Positions 38,404-47,795 of a stretch of DNA of 64,000 nt are shown here, one piece after another. This stretch comes from Caldifarciminota bacterium (GTDB lineage: Bacteria; Hydrothermota; Hydrothermia; LBFQ01; DSFT01). The stretch spans positions 32,849-96,848 of the forward strand of contig JANXBH010000005.1 in assembly GCA_025060695.1 (NCBI GenBank). Reading direction: 5' to 3'. Numbering within the stretch: the stretch's first letter is position 1; the number at the start of each line of letters is the position of its first letter. Under the pieces are notes generated by a model, which made no database searches, was not told the DNA's origin, and saw only the letters and a program-made list of their open reading frames with translations. Made by a program: the position numbers and the translations under genes.

Positions 38404-38813
38404 TTATTTAGCTTTAGTTGTATTGGGTAGTCGTACTTTGGAATTTTTATGAAAACCGATGGATATGTTATAACCATAAGGACAATTTGATCCTTTTTTG
38501 GACATTCCTCATTAGCATATATATTAATTTTTTTATTTTCTAATAAAACTTTTGTAATGTTTATACTATATCCACTTGTTGGTCTTTGACCTAAAAATAT
38601 GCCAATAAGTATCTCTTTGTTAAAGTCAATAGTTAACTTTGGAATTTCATCTGATATAATATTTGTGTGTTCTCTATAAAAATTTTCGTATTCTTTGTAT
38701 GATTTGAAAATTTTTATACCTTCACTTTGATATCCTAAACTAATATTTTCTACTATTTCATAGTGTATTTCTTTTGGACTATTACCCATAAATGATAGAA
38801 AAAAATATATCAT
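38394..38813 (-). CDS. PrcB-family protein
   Basis: A 139-residue protein with the PrcB C-terminal domain pattern: YKEYENFYREH, then DFNKEILIGIFLGQRPTSGYSINITKVLLENKKINIY and VMVITYPSVFIKIPK. PrcB is a partner of the PrtP protease in Treponema; here no protease gene is adjacent, so it is probably a stand-alone envelope protein. A hydrophobic MIYFFLSFMG start could be a very short signal. A strong hairpin separates it from the upstream small lipoprotein gene. Confidence 0.65.
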   Translation of the reverse strand: MIYFFLSFMGNSPKEIHYEIVENISLGYQSEGIKIFKSYKEYENFYREHTNIISDEIPKLTIDFNKEILIGIFLGQRPTSGYSINITKVLLENKKINIYANEECPKKDQIVLMVITYPSVFIKIPKYDYPIQLKLNKCR

Positions 38814-38820
38814 TTTAGTT

Positions 38821-38837
38821 GGGGTCCTTTGGACCCC
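38821..38837 (-). terminator. Terminator-like hairpin after the small lipoprotein gene
   Basis: GGGGTCC-TTT-GGACCCC is a perfect seven-pair GC-rich stem in an AT-rich setting, eight bases after the stop of the low-complexity lipoprotein gene and seven bases before the PrcB-like ATG. There is no long T tract, so it may act as an attenuator or RNA-stabilising end rather than a full terminator. Confidence 0.55.
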
Positions 38838-38845
38838 AGTTTATG

Positions 38846-39055
38846 TTATTTTTTCCCTTCTGGTGCTTGCTTGGTTTGTTGAGCGGCGGTATCAGTGGTT
38901 TGCTTTTGAGCAGTGTCAGTAACAGGTTGGGTTTGTTCTGCTGGTTGAGTTTGCTGTGGTTGTTCAGCAGGCTTTTGTTCTTCTGCTTTTTGCTGTGGTT
39001 CACCGCAAGCACCGAGTGCTATTATCAAGCTGAGAGCCCATACAAAGTTTCTCAT
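38846..39055 (-). CDS. Small low-complexity lipoprotein, 69 residues
   Basis: A signal peptide with lipobox IIALGAC is followed by about 52 residues made almost only of Gln, Thr, Pro, Glu, Ala and Lys (EPQQKAEEQKPAEQPQQTQP is the start of the mature part). It is presumably an abundant surface or periplasmic lipoprotein without a fold of its own. Base composition is visibly richer in G and C than its neighbours. Unlike most genes here it has a leader of about 20 bases with a strong GGGAGG ribosome-binding site 8 nt before the ATG, and a GC-rich hairpin follows, all suggesting high expression. Other frames over this region are shadows. Confidence 0.75.
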   Translation of the reverse strand: MRNFVWALSLIIALGACGEPQQKAEEQKPAEQPQQTQPAEQTQPVTDTAQKQTTDTAAQQTKQAPEGKK

Positions 39056-39063
39056 CTCCTTAA

Positions 39064-39094
39064 CCTCCCTTAAGTAAGTTTGATAATTTTAAAG
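39064..39094 (-). promoter_or_regulatory. Promoter and strong ribosome-binding site of the small lipoprotein gene
   Basis: The -10 block GCTTTAAAATT (39094-39084) lies 30 nt before the ATG, and GGGAGG (39069-39064) lies 8 nt before it. This is one of the few leadered transcripts in the window. Confidence 0.6.
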
Positions 39095-39101
39095 CATAAC
39101 A

Positions 39102-41186
39102 TCATTGATTATCAATTAAGTCTTTAAAAAATTGTTCTTCTATTTTAGTTTCGGTGTTTTCTTTAGTGTGAACATCACAAGTTTCTGTCGGTTCTTTATG
39201 TGTTCTAAAAGGTTCATATATAATGGGACAATATCTTGTAGGAAGTTTTCCTGAAACTCTACAAACCTTTCTAAATTCAACACCATAAGGTATGTAAAAA
39301 TCCTTAGTAGACTTATCTTTATATATTTCCTTCATAATTAAAGACCATATTGGAACCGCTAAATATGTACTGGTTGCATTTGGAAATATAGTCCTGGTGC
39401 TATCGTATCCTACCCAAACACCAACTGTAATATCAGGAGTAAAACCTATAAACCATGCATCTCTATAGTCATCAGTCGTTCCAGTCTTACCTGCTGCGTG
39501 CTCGTTAAATTTGTATATTAATCTTGCGTCAATAGCTGTTCCTGCATCTAATACATGTTTTAATAAGTTTATTGTTAAATATGCACTAATTGAATCTAAA
39601 ACTTGCGTATATTGTGGTTTATTTTCCTCTAAGATTATACCATTTGCATCTTCTACTTTTGTTATAAATATAATTTTCTTTCTGCTTCCATAGCTTGCAA
39701 TTGTGCTAAAGGCATTTACTAATTCTATTGGTCTAATGTCTATTGAACCAAGTGCAACTGAATAGTAGGGTGGGACTGGAGTTTCTATACCTAGTCTTTT
39801 TGCCATCTCACTTGCAGATGCAGGTCCAATATCCATTAGTAGTCTTACAGTTGCTAAGTTTTTTGATAGCGCGACTGCTTTCCAAATAGGTATAGCTCCA
39901 TCGTATTCTCTATCGTAATTTGAAGGTTGCCATACGGAGTTATCTGATAGCTTAATAGAAATAGGTAAGTCATATATAATATCGCTTGCATTGTAACCTT
40001 TTTCTATAGCAGATGCATATGTAAATATCTTAAATGCAGAGCCTGCCTGTCTGTATGCCTGAGTTGCCCTGTTAAATTGACTATGAAGATAGTTTCTGCC
40101 TCCTATCATTGCAAGCACATATCCTGTCTTATTATCTAATACTATAACTGCACCTTGTAGATAATTTGGTTTCTTATTTGACTTTGGATTGTAGTCTTTA
40201 TATTTAGGTCTTGTTGGAAATTTCATATCGTATACATTTAGCATACTGTCAAGAACTTTATTACATATCTCTTGTATTCTACTATTTAGTGTTGTATATA
40301 TTTTACCTCCACCTCTAAAAAGAAACTCCTCTCCATACTTACTTTCTATATACTTTCTAACTTCATCAATAAAGTATGGTGCAATTCCTCCGTATAATAC
40401 AGGTGATTTATGATAAACAATTTCAGGCTTGTATTTTTTGTATTTTTCATAGTCAGTTTTGGTTATTACTTTATAGTTATATAGCATTTTTAGCACGATA
40501 TTCGCTCTTTCCAATGCCAAGTTGTAGTTTTTCGTTGGTGAATATCTTGATGGATTTTTCGGAATACCTGCTAATATTGCACTCTCCTTTGGATTTAAAT
40601 CACTTGCACTTTTTCCAAAATAATACTGCGAAGCATTTTCAATACCATACAATCCACTTCCCATGTAAATTTGATTTAAATATCTTTCTAAAATTTCATC
40701 TTTACTAAATGTTCTCTCTAATTTGATTGCAAGTAGAATTTCTCTAATTTTTCTTGTGAGTGTTCTTTCTTGTGTTAAAAACATATTTCTTGCAAGTTGT
40801 TGAGTAATCGTGCTTGCACCTTCCCTAATACTAAAAGTTAAAATATTCTTTATCATAGCTTTAATCACCCTATCAATATCTACGCCCCAGTGCTTGTAAA
40901 ATTTCCTGTCCTCGAGTAAGATAAATGACATTATAACATGTTTTGGAAGTTTATCTATTCTTGTGGGTACTCTTCTTTCTTCGTGAAATTCGTATATTAG
41001 TTTTCCATTTATGTCATAAACTTTCGTTGAATTAGGTGCTCTATATCTTTCTATTTCATCTAATGACGGAAGTCCAATTGAAAGATAAATTAATGCAGGT
41101 ATTGAAATAGTAATTATAACTAAGTAAGTAATAAGCGACCACTTAATACCCCACAAAAATTTTTTGAAATCAAATTTAAAGTTCAT
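39102..41186 (-). CDS. Penicillin-binding protein 1A-type transglycosylase/transpeptidase
   Basis: Bifunctional class A PBP, 694 residues. After one N-terminal membrane helix comes the GT51 domain with ILLEDRKFYKHWGVD and ASTITQQLARNMFL. The transpeptidase domain shows QAGSAFKIFTY (catalytic Ser, SxxK), SKN (SxN) and GKTGTTDDYRDAWFIGFTPD (KTG). The C-terminal extension carries four cysteines (CRVSGKLPTRYC, ETCDVH), possibly disulfide-bonded. It starts in ATGA overlap with the Rossmann-protein gene. Confidence 0.92.
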   Translation of the reverse strand: MNFKFDFKKFLWGIKWSLITYLVIITISIPALIYLSIGLPSLDEIERYRAPNSTKVYDINGKLIYEFHEERRVPTRIDKLPKHVIMSFILLEDRKFYKHWGVDIDRVIKAMIKNILTFSIREGASTITQQLARNMFLTQERTLTRKIREILLAIKLERTFSKDEILERYLNQIYMGSGLYGIENASQYYFGKSASDLNPKESAILAGIPKNPSRYSPTKNYNLALERANIVLKMLYNYKVITKTDYEKYKKYKPEIVYHKSPVLYGGIAPYFIDEVRKYIESKYGEEFLFRGGGKIYTTLNSRIQEICNKVLDSMLNVYDMKFPTRPKYKDYNPKSNKKPNYLQGAVIVLDNKTGYVLAMIGGRNYLHSQFNRATQAYRQAGSAFKIFTYASAIEKGYNASDIIYDLPISIKLSDNSVWQPSNYDREYDGAIPIWKAVALSKNLATVRLLMDIGPASASEMAKRLGIETPVPPYYSVALGSIDIRPIELVNAFSTIASYGSRKKIIFITKVEDANGIILEENKPQYTQVLDSISAYLTINLLKHVLDAGTAIDARLIYKFNEHAAGKTGTTDDYRDAWFIGFTPDITVGVWVGYDSTRTIFPNATSTYLAVPIWSLIMKEIYKDKSTKDFYIPYGVEFRKVCRVSGKLPTRYCPIIYEPFRTHKEPTETCDVHTKENTETKIEEQFFKDLIDNQ

Positions 41187-42832
41187 CTTAACTTGTATCT
41201 ATATCCTAAGTCTTCTTTTTCAAAAATCCATGCAACTATCTCACCACTTTCAAAATTAAAGTCATAAATTGTTCTATTAAATAAGGAAGAATATGAGTTA
41301 TTTTCAATTTCTTTCAATATTTCTCTTATTCTTTCTTTCCAATTTTCTATATTTTTTCTTGAAATTTCTATCCATTCGTAATTTAAGAAAAATTTTATAT
41401 TACTTTCGTTAGCTTTCCATTTACTTTCCCAATGTTTGTCCCTTATTTCTCTTTTTGCAAAAATAAGTCCATCTGGTTCTATAAATATGGGAATACCTAT
41501 GGAAATTGCAGTTTTCCTATATTCACTATTTTTTAGAACAAAATCCAAGAGTTTTTTAAATATTTCCTCAGTATCTATATTTATAAATTCATTAAATTTA
41601 TAATTTTGCTTTATAAGTTCCGCTTCCATTATAAGTTTGCTAAGTCTTGGTGGTCCTAAAATTTCAAATGCCCAACTTCTTGCATTGTGTTTTTGTTTTA
41701 ATTCTTCAAGTATTTTTATAGCTCTATATCTTAGATAGCCTGCTCTATAAGTGGGATGCATGATTGCAGAAGAGATTGCACTGATTATATCGTAAGATGT
41801 ACTGTTTCCAATAGTTTCTAAAAATACAACTTCCGCTATTTCCTCAGGTGTAATTGCTTCCATCTGATTTAGACTCGTTATTGCCCTAAATTCTTCTAAT
41901 GAAAATACCCCGTTTTCTCCTGTATCTATGTATAAGTCTTCCATAATTCCCTCTTCAGTCCCGTAGTCTAAATGCTCAATATCAAAAATATCACCTAATC
42001 TTAGTCTATAAATTCTCTCTTCATCATATAACTTTAGTTCCTTATTATTTTTCTTAATTTTCCCATAAGCTATATTCTTATATGCAATAAGTGATGCGGG
42101 TTTTATTTCTTTTATTATGGGTGCTCTTTTGTCTTTGTTAGGTTTTGATAATATTGAAAAGTTTGGTGTTTTTGATAATAAAAACAATAGCAATGTGTGT
42201 GCACCTGCAAGTGCACTTTTTGCCAAGAGAACTCTTGAAGGTCTTTCTTCACCATGAGTATAGGGTATATTTATTCCCATTCCTCCTGTGCCAGTAGTTC
42301 CAATCTTTATATAAATCTTGATTTCATTTTGAATTAAAGTTTCCCAGAGTATTTGTATGTGTCTTATTAGTAGCGGAATTGAAGAGGATGCAATCAAGTT
42401 GTATATTTTTTCAACTCTTATGTTATCTAATGAATTTAATATTTCTTGAGATATTTTAAAGATGTCTTGATATGCAAGTGCGGTTGCGGTATTTATTGTA
42501 TCAATGATTACTTCAGGCTTATGCCTACTTACGATATTGTAAAGATGAGAATCTTTTAATATTTCTTCATTAAACTCACTAATGGCATCTTCTACTATTT
42601 CTTTTAATATTTCTTCTTTTGGTTTGTCCTTTGATTTTTCCCTTGCGAATATGTTTCCATATTCATATTGTAAGTTTGCACTTGGAAATTCTTTTTTTAA
42701 CTTTTCTATTGCATCTAATACCTCTTCCCTTGTTAAACCTGAAATTATAATATCTTTAAACCCTTCCTTTAAAAACTTTTTGCAAATAGAAATACCAACT
42801 TGTCCTGCACCCCCAAGAACTAATATTTTCAT
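41183..42832 (-). CDS. NAD-dependent epimerase/dehydrogenase-like Rossmann protein, unknown
   Basis: A 549-residue protein. It opens with a Rossmann motif [20 protein letters not shown] and continues with [20 protein letters not shown] and [19 protein letters not shown], a glycine-rich block followed by [18 protein letters not shown], in the style of extended SDR/epimerase relatives. The C-terminal 250 residues, including the [22 protein letters not shown] segment, are of unknown type. It lies between nuoB and the PBP gene, overlapping both by four bases. Substrate unknown. Confidence 0.6.
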   Translation of the reverse strand: MKILVLGGAGQVGISICKKFLKEGFKDIIISGLTREEVLDAIEKLKKEFPSANLQYEYGNIFAREKSKDKPKEEILKEIVEDAISEFNEEILKDSHLYNIVSRHKPEVIIDTINTATALAYQDIFKISQEILNSLDNIRVEKIYNLIASSSIPLLIRHIQILWETLIQNEIKIYIKIGTTGTGGMGINIPYTHGEERPSRVLLAKSALAGAHTLLLFLLSKTPNFSILSKPNKDKRAPIIKEIKPASLIAYKNIAYGKIKKNNKELKLYDEERIYRLRLGDIFDIEHLDYGTEEGIMEDLYIDTGENGVFSLEEFRAITSLNQMEAITPEEIAEVVFLETIGNSTSYDIISAISSAIMHPTYRAGYLRYRAIKILEELKQKHNARSWAFEILGPPRLSKLIMEAELIKQNYKFNEFINIDTEEIFKKLLDFVLKNSEYRKTAISIGIPIFIEPDGLIFAKREIRDKHWESKWKANESNIKFFLNYEWIEISRKNIENWKERIREILKEIENNSYSSLFNRTIYDFNFESGEIVAWIFEKEDLGYRYKLR

Positions 42833-43416
42833 GCTTTATTTCTTCTTTGCTTGTATTCCATTTCAACTTTTTCTGAAAGTTTAATAATTCCATTTATAAG
42901 TGCATCTGGTGTAGGTGGACAACCTGGAACATAAATATCTACAGGGACAACTTGATCTACTCCCGGAACTACTGAATATACATTTCTATAATGGTCTCCA
43001 CTTATTGCGCAACTTCCCATTGCTATTACCCATTTTGGATATGGCATTTGGTCGTATAGTCTTTTTATTCTTGGTGCCATTTTAATAGTAACTGTGCCTG
43101 CAACTATCATTAAGTCAGCTTGCCTCGGTGTTGCTCTTAAAATTGAACCTATTCTCTCTGCGTCAAACTCTGGGCCATAAGTTGCCATAAGTTCAATCGC
43201 ACAGCAAGCAAGACCAAAAGTTAATGCCCAAGGACTTTTCGCTTTTGCCCAGTTTAGTACAGATGAAACTGAGGTTATTAAAATCTCACCACCCGGAAAC
43301 TTTTCAAACTTATATATAAAATCTTCAAAAATTGAAGTAGGATTTTCCTTAATATATCCTTGTTCTAAAATTTTTACATTTATGGTGTCTTTTTTGGTAA
43401 TTTTAAGCTTTGCCAT
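42829..43416 (-). CDS. nuoB: NADH-quinone oxidoreductase subunit B
   Basis: Complex I subunit that holds the N2 iron-sulfur cluster, 195 residues. The four cluster ligands are seen in [25 protein letters not shown] and [13 protein letters not shown]. Other constant blocks are [15 protein letters not shown] and the [14 protein letters not shown] loop. It follows nuoA after four bases. nuoC and nuoD do not follow; a Rossmann-protein gene does, so the complex I operon is split in this genome. Confidence 0.96.
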   Translation of the reverse strand: MAKLKITKKDTINVKILEQGYIKENPTSIFEDFIYKFEKFPGGEILITSVSSVLNWAKAKSPWALTFGLACCAIELMATYGPEFDAERIGSILRATPRQADLMIVAGTVTIKMAPRIKRLYDQMPYPKWVIAMGSCAISGDHYRNVYSVVPGVDQVVPVDIYVPGCPPTPDALINGIIKLSEKVEMEYKQRRNKA

Positions 43417-43420
43417 GGTT

Positions 43421-43777
43421 CTACTCCCATCTGTAAGCCTTTTTTCTATATAGGTATATCCATCCTATTAAAAGTATGAATATAAACACAAAAGCTTCAA
43501 TAACAGCAAATAAACCAAGTTTTTTAAATACAACCGTAAATGGTAATATAAATGCAACTTCTATATCAAATATTAAAAATAAAAATGCAACGATATAAAA
43601 CCTAACTGGATATCTAAGCCACGCATCTGTTATGGGAACTTCCCCTGATTCATATGGTAAATATTTATTTTCATTTTGAGTAGGTTTTGGTGAAAGAATC
43701 TTTTGAATTAGTATCATACCGATTGGTATAAGTAGAGAGAATATTACTATAAGCAGCAATTTAATATAAACTTCCAT
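43421..43777 (-). CDS. nuoA: NADH-quinone oxidoreductase subunit A
   Basis: Membrane subunit of complex I, three helices. The constant [39 protein letters not shown] segment is clear (shown here in parts: YESGEVP, then [10 protein letters not shown]). The frame can extend to a TTG at 43783 but the ATG at 43777 lies 7 nt after a -10 element and is preferred. That promoter overlaps the last codons and stop of the M24 peptidase gene upstream. Confidence 0.93.
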   Translation of the reverse strand: MEVYIKLLLIVIFSLLIPIGMILIQKILSPKPTQNENKYLPYESGEVPITDAWLRYPVRFYIVAFLFLIFDIEVAFILPFTVVFKKLGLFAVIEAFVFIFILLIGWIYLYRKKAYRWE

Positions 43778-43781
43778 AGCC

Positions 43782-43794
43782 AAAATTTTAAAGC
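43782..43794 (-). promoter_or_regulatory. nuoA promoter, embedded in the end of the M24 peptidase gene
   Basis: GCTTTAAAATTTT on the minus strand, with TAAAAT at 43790-43785 ending 7 nt before the nuoA ATG. The CTT TAA within it is the last codon and stop of the upstream gene. Confidence 0.6.
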
Positions 43795-44930
43795 TCTACG
43801 ATTTGTTCTTGTTTTATGGTTGTTATGTTTGCTCTATTTTTTTGTATATATACATTTATCTCAGACCTTATGCCAAAATTGTTTTGAATATATATTCCCG
43901 GTTCAACAGAAAACAAGCAGCCATTTATAATATTTCTATCATCGTGCGTCTCAAAATTATCTAAATTTACATTTATCCAATGAACACTTCTTCCAATTGA
44001 ATGACCAGTTCTATGAACAAAGTTTTCTCCATATCCCTTTTTACCTATATATCTTCTAACAAGGTCATCTACCTCATATCCAAAAACATCCTTTCCTTTT
44101 TCTAATCTTTCAGTTATAAAATCAACTGCCATATCTCTCGCAGTTTTTACTATGTCAAAGACTTTTTTATATTCATCACTTGCCTTTCCATAGTATCCAA
44201 TATAAGTAATATCGTAGTATATACTATTTTTTATGTTTAACCTTGCCCAAATATCTATTAAAAATGGTTTTCTATATTCAATCTTCGTTGGATTTTCCTT
44301 TTTTGGAAAATAGTGAGGATTTGAAGTGTTTTCTCCTGTTGCAAATATAGGCATATCTCCGTCCATAGTAAGATTATTCTTTGTTAAATATTCATATATA
44401 AACTCTTGAACTTCATGCTCATATTTAAAATTTTTAAAATTCTCTAATACTTCAAATAGTGCTTGCTTTATTATCTCACCTGCCCTATAGTGTGTTTCCA
44501 TTTCTTCCTCTTTAATTATTGATAGGTTTTGGACTATTTTAGAGGACGAGACGATATTTATTTTAAAACCCTTTATGATTTCATAAATTCCTGCATCTAA
44601 AATAGATAAATGTGGAATAGAGAACTTTTTAGAATATTCCATAGCGACTATATTATATGGACTTAGAATTTCCTTTAACTTTTCTCTCATTTCTTTCCAT
44701 GTTCTATAGAAAATAATTTCTCCTGCAAAATTACTTAATTTATCAGGTTCTACTTTTGAAAGTAGCTTAATTGGTTTTCCCTGTTTTGGTATAAAGTAAA
44801 ATAGTACCCTTGTTGTATGCTCAGTTATATTTAATATGCTTCTTGCTATATAGTTTTTATTTTGAAAATCGTAAATTAGCCATCCATCTATATTTAGACT
44901 TTTTAATATATTTTGAATTTCTTCAATCAT
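43788..44930 (-). CDS. M24-family metallopeptidase (Xaa-Pro aminopeptidase-like)
   Basis: A 380-residue protein with an N-terminal creatinase-type domain and a C-terminal pita-bread catalytic domain. Metal ligands are visible in order: Asp in FLIDIWARL, Asp in YYDITYIGY, His in HRTGHSIGR, Glu in FSVEPGIYI and Glu in GIRSEINVY. A substrate His lies in SVHWINV. It therefore should be an active dinuclear peptidase, probably cytosolic because no signal is seen. It overlaps the upstream lipoprotein gene by 8 nt, and its end contains the nuoA promoter. Confidence 0.88.
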   Translation of the reverse strand: MIEEIQNILKSLNIDGWLIYDFQNKNYIARSILNITEHTTRVLFYFIPKQGKPIKLLSKVEPDKLSNFAGEIIFYRTWKEMREKLKEILSPYNIVAMEYSKKFSIPHLSILDAGIYEIIKGFKINIVSSSKIVQNLSIIKEEEMETHYRAGEIIKQALFEVLENFKNFKYEHEVQEFIYEYLTKNNLTMDGDMPIFATGENTSNPHYFPKKENPTKIEYRKPFLIDIWARLNIKNSIYYDITYIGYYGKASDEYKKVFDIVKTARDMAVDFITERLEKGKDVFGYEVDDLVRRYIGKKGYGENFVHRTGHSIGRSVHWINVNLDNFETHDDRNIINGCLFSVEPGIYIQNNFGIRSEINVYIQKNRANITTIKQEQIVEL

Positions 44931-45510
44931 TTCTTAAAAGTAGTTGCTTTAAGACTAACTCTTTTTCTTTGCTTATGAAATAAACATTATTTAATATTGT
45001 AGTATCAGGACCAAGTTTTGCATACACTATGAAACTATCAGGTGCAAAAATATAGTATCTATGTATAGATTTTTGTGTATTTATAGTTTTCTCAAAATAG
45101 TCGTAGTTTATTGCATATCTTAGTTCCTCTCTTTGAACTTTTATACTTACTTTAATTAGATAGCCATCACCTGAGAATGCATATTCTTTATTAAATCCAT
45201 TTACAAATGGATATGGAAAATAAGGTACATCACCATTAAATGCAACTATTAAATTTTCATTATCTGAGTATTCAACTACCCTTTTTATCATTAACATATC
45301 TCCCGTATTTGAAATATATTCTCTTTCTCCTTCAAAATCAAGTATTATAAAGAAGCTGTCGCTTTTTATTGCAGAGATTTTAAATTCCTTATTTTCTTTG
45401 TCCAAATATATCCATGTTGAAAATTTTTTAAATGGTAAATAATCAGAAGTTTCTATATCTACTATATCAGAACAACTTAAAATTAGAAGAAATGTTAAAA
45501 ATCTTGGCAT
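44923..45510 (-). CDS. Predicted lipoprotein, unknown
   Basis: A 195-residue protein with a short lipobox (FLLILSC) 12 residues from the start and a beta-rich mature part (FSTWIYLDKENKEFKISAIK, FIILDFEGEREYISNTG). No family is recognised. It overlaps the GIY-YIG-like gene by 16 nt and the M24 gene by 8 nt. Confidence 0.6.
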   Translation of the reverse strand: MPRFLTFLLILSCSDIVDIETSDYLPFKKFSTWIYLDKENKEFKISAIKSDSFFIILDFEGEREYISNTGDMLMIKRVVEYSDNENLIVAFNGDVPYFPYPFVNGFNKEYAFSGDGYLIKVSIKVQREELRYAINYDYFEKTINTQKSIHRYYIFAPDSFIVYAKLGPDTTILNNVYFISKEKELVLKQLLLRND

Positions 45511-45812
45511 TTTGGATTTCTTTTGTTTAGTTTATTATAGCTTTCCAAAATTTGTAAATAGAATCTATGTGGATTTTCTGCTTTAAAATACGAAAAACCA
45601 AGCCTTATTCCTTTCGTAAATAGTTCTTTTATGCATGGATTAGTATTTTCATATATCTTTAAAAGTTCATTTTTAATACTGCTTCCATATCCAAAATATA
45701 CAATCTCTTCATTTTCGTATATGAATATATAAAATGCACCCGGTTCATCTGGTGCAAATTGGTTTATATAAAAGTCGTAAAATGGATATTTTTTATGCCA
45801 GTTAGGCCACAT
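45495..45812 (-). CDS. GIY-YIG-superfamily-like small protein
   Basis: A 105-residue protein with a layout like small GIY-YIG domains: PGAFYIFIYENEEIVYFGYGSSIKNELLKIYEN resembles the GxYxI ... YIGxT ... RLxxH order, and the end ENPHRFYLQILESYNKLNKRNPKC resembles the helix before the conserved Glu and the final PxCN. The signature tyrosines and the Arg are only partly kept, so nuclease activity is doubtful. The -10 element ends 9 nt before the ATG. Confidence 0.45.
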   Translation of the reverse strand: MWPNWHKKYPFYDFYINQFAPDEPGAFYIFIYENEEIVYFGYGSSIKNELLKIYENTNPCIKELFTKGIRLGFSYFKAENPHRFYLQILESYNKLNKRNPKCQDF

Positions 45813-45862
45813 CGTTCTGAAATTTTAAAGTTTTTAAAATTACTTTAAAATTATAATTCTAT
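45813..45862. promoter_or_regulatory. Divergent promoters of the GIY-YIG-like gene and mnmG
   Basis: The minus-strand TAAAAT (45827-45822) ends 9 nt before its ATG. The plus-strand TAAAAT (45847-45852) ends 10 nt before the mnmG ATG; a second TATAAT overlaps immediately after it. Confidence 0.6.
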
Positions 45863-47722
45863 ATGATAAAGAAAAGTTTTGACGTAATTGTAGTTGGTGG
45901 TGGGCATGCAGGTATTGAGGCAAGTTTGGCAAGTGCAAGAATGGGTTTAAAGACATTACTTATAACATTAGATATAGATAAAATTGGTCAAATGTCATGT
46001 AATCCAGCTATGGGTGGAATTGCAAAAGCACACTTAATAAAAGAAATAGATGCACTTGGTGGAGAGATGGCGAGAGCAACTGATGAATCTGCAATATCTA
46101 CAAAAATGTTAAATGTAAGAAAAGGACCTGCTGTATGGTCCTTAAGAGCACAAGTAGACAGAAAAGAATATAGAGAAAGAATGAAAAAGGTAGTAATGAA
46201 TACAAAAAATCTTGAGGTATTTCAAGAAGAAGTGGCAAAGCTAATTATAGAAAAATATAAAGTAATGGGATTAATTACTTCACTTGGATATGAATTTTAT
46301 GCAAAAGCAATAGTTTTAACGACTGGAACTTTTCTTGGAGGGAAAATTTATATAGGTAATACTACGAAATTAGCAGGAAGATTAGGAGAATCTTCATCTA
46401 TTGAACTTTCTAAACAAATAAGAGAAATATTTGCTGTATCAAGACTAAAGACAGGTACATCACCAAGAATAGATGGAAGAACCATTGATTTTTCAAAGCT
46501 AAAAGTAGATGAACCAGACAACCCTCCAAGAGGGTTTTCATTTAGGAATCCGTATTTAAATATAGAACAAATACCATGCTATGTTACTTATACAAATGAA
46601 AACACTCACAAAATAGTAATGGATAACTTAAACTTAGCTCCAATGTATAATGGGACAATAAAAACAAAAGGACCAAGGTATTGTCCAAGTTTTGAGACAA
46701 AAGTAGTAGAGTTCTTTAAGGAAGTGAATAGTCATAGAATAATATTAGAACCTGATGGTAGGGATACCAATGAGTGGTATTTAAACGGATTTTCTACATC
46801 CTTGCCACTTGAAATACAATATGAAATGCTAAGGACTATACCAGGACTTGAAAATGCAGTTATACTAAGACCGGGATATGCAGTAGAGTATGACTTTGTA
46901 GATCCAAGGGAACTATATCCTTGGCTTGAAACGAAGAAGATAGAAAATCTATTCCTTGCCGGACAAATAAATGGCACAACAGGTTATGAAGAAGCGGGAG
47001 CACAGGGAATAATTGCAGGAATAAACGCAGGACTAAGAGCAATGAATAAAGAGCCATTTTACTTGACAAGACAAGATGGATATATAGGAGTTTTGATTGA
47101 TGATTTAATTACAAAAGGAGCTGATGAACCATATAGAATGTTAACCGCAAGAAACGAATATAGACTAATTCATAGAATGGATAATGCATATGAAAGATTA
47201 TCGGAATATGGTTATAAATTTGGATTGCTAAGTCATAATGAGTATAGCATTATAAAAGAGAAAATACAAGTTGTTAAAGACGAGATTGAAAGACTAAAAA
47301 CTACGAAACTAAAGGCAATTGAAATAAATGAAAAATTAAGAGAAATTGGTTCCAGTGAAGTAAACGTAGTTATTACTCTATTTGAACTATTAAAAAGAAG
47401 TGAAGTAAACTATGAACACTTTATTAATTGGGGTTATGCGAGAGTGGAGGATAAGCTATTAATTGAAAAGATAGAAGTTGAGGTTAAGTACGAAGGTTAT
47501 ATAAAGAGATTATTAGAAGAGGCTCAGAAGTTAAAAAGCATGGAAAGATTTATTATACCAGATAATATATCTTACGAAAAGATTGAAGTTATATCAAATG
47601 AAGGAAGAGATAAACTTAGAAAATATAGACCACAAACTTTAGGACAAGCCCTAAGAATACCCGGAATCAAGCCTACGGACGTAATAAATCTATATTACTA
47701 CTTAAGAAGAGTTAACCAATAG
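45863..47722 (+). CDS. mnmG: tRNA uridine-5-carboxymethylaminomethyl modification enzyme MnmG
   Basis: FAD enzyme that with MnmE modifies the wobble uridine of several tRNAs, 619 residues. The FAD-binding [17 protein letters not shown] is at the N-terminus, [14 protein letters not shown] and [15 protein letters not shown] follow, and the active-site Cys regions are GPRYCPS and [11 protein letters not shown]. The NADH-side motif [20 protein letters not shown] is present and the C-terminal helical domain ends [19 protein letters not shown]. The mRNA is probably leaderless. mnmE is not in the window. Confidence 0.97.
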   Translation: MIKKSFDVIVVGGGHAGIEASLASARMGLKTLLITLDIDKIGQMSCNPAMGGIAKAHLIKEIDALGGEMARATDESAISTKMLNVRKGPAVWSLRAQVDRKEYRERMKKVVMNTKNLEVFQEEVAKLIIEKYKVMGLITSLGYEFYAKAIVLTTGTFLGGKIYIGNTTKLAGRLGESSSIELSKQIREIFAVSRLKTGTSPRIDGRTIDFSKLKVDEPDNPPRGFSFRNPYLNIEQIPCYVTYTNENTHKIVMDNLNLAPMYNGTIKTKGPRYCPSFETKVVEFFKEVNSHRIILEPDGRDTNEWYLNGFSTSLPLEIQYEMLRTIPGLENAVILRPGYAVEYDFVDPRELYPWLETKKIENLFLAGQINGTTGYEEAGAQGIIAGINAGLRAMNKEPFYLTRQDGYIGVLIDDLITKGADEPYRMLTARNEYRLIHRMDNAYERLSEYGYKFGLLSHNEYSIIKEKIQVVKDEIERLKTTKLKAIEINEKLREIGSSEVNVVITLFELLKRSEVNYEHFINWGYARVEDKLLIEKIEVEVKYEGYIKRLLEEAQKLKSMERFIIPDNISYEKIEVISNEGRDKLRKYRPQTLGQALRIPGIKPTDVINLYYYLRRVNQ

Positions 47723-47723
47723 T

Positions 47724-47795
47724 ATGGATGTTCTTATCTTTTCTTTACTTTTTATGACAAGTTTATATTGGATATTAAGACCACTTTTTAAATGA
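47724..47795 (+). CDS. 23-residue single-helix membrane microprotein candidate
   Basis: A frame of 23 codons begins two bases after the mnmG stop and ends in ATGA overlap with the ABC ATPase gene. It reads MDVLIFSLLFMTSLYWILRP then LFK: a single hydrophobic helix with a basic end. The exact fit between two genes and the coupling to the next start support translation, but it is short enough to arise by chance. Confidence 0.45.
   Translation: MDVLIFSLLFMTSLYWILRPLFK

Noticed and set aside
38815-39073. Two other frames over the small lipoprotein gene, one on each strand
   Set aside because: They arise from its low-complexity codons; only the 38846-39055 frame has a lipobox, a ribosome-binding site and a promoter.
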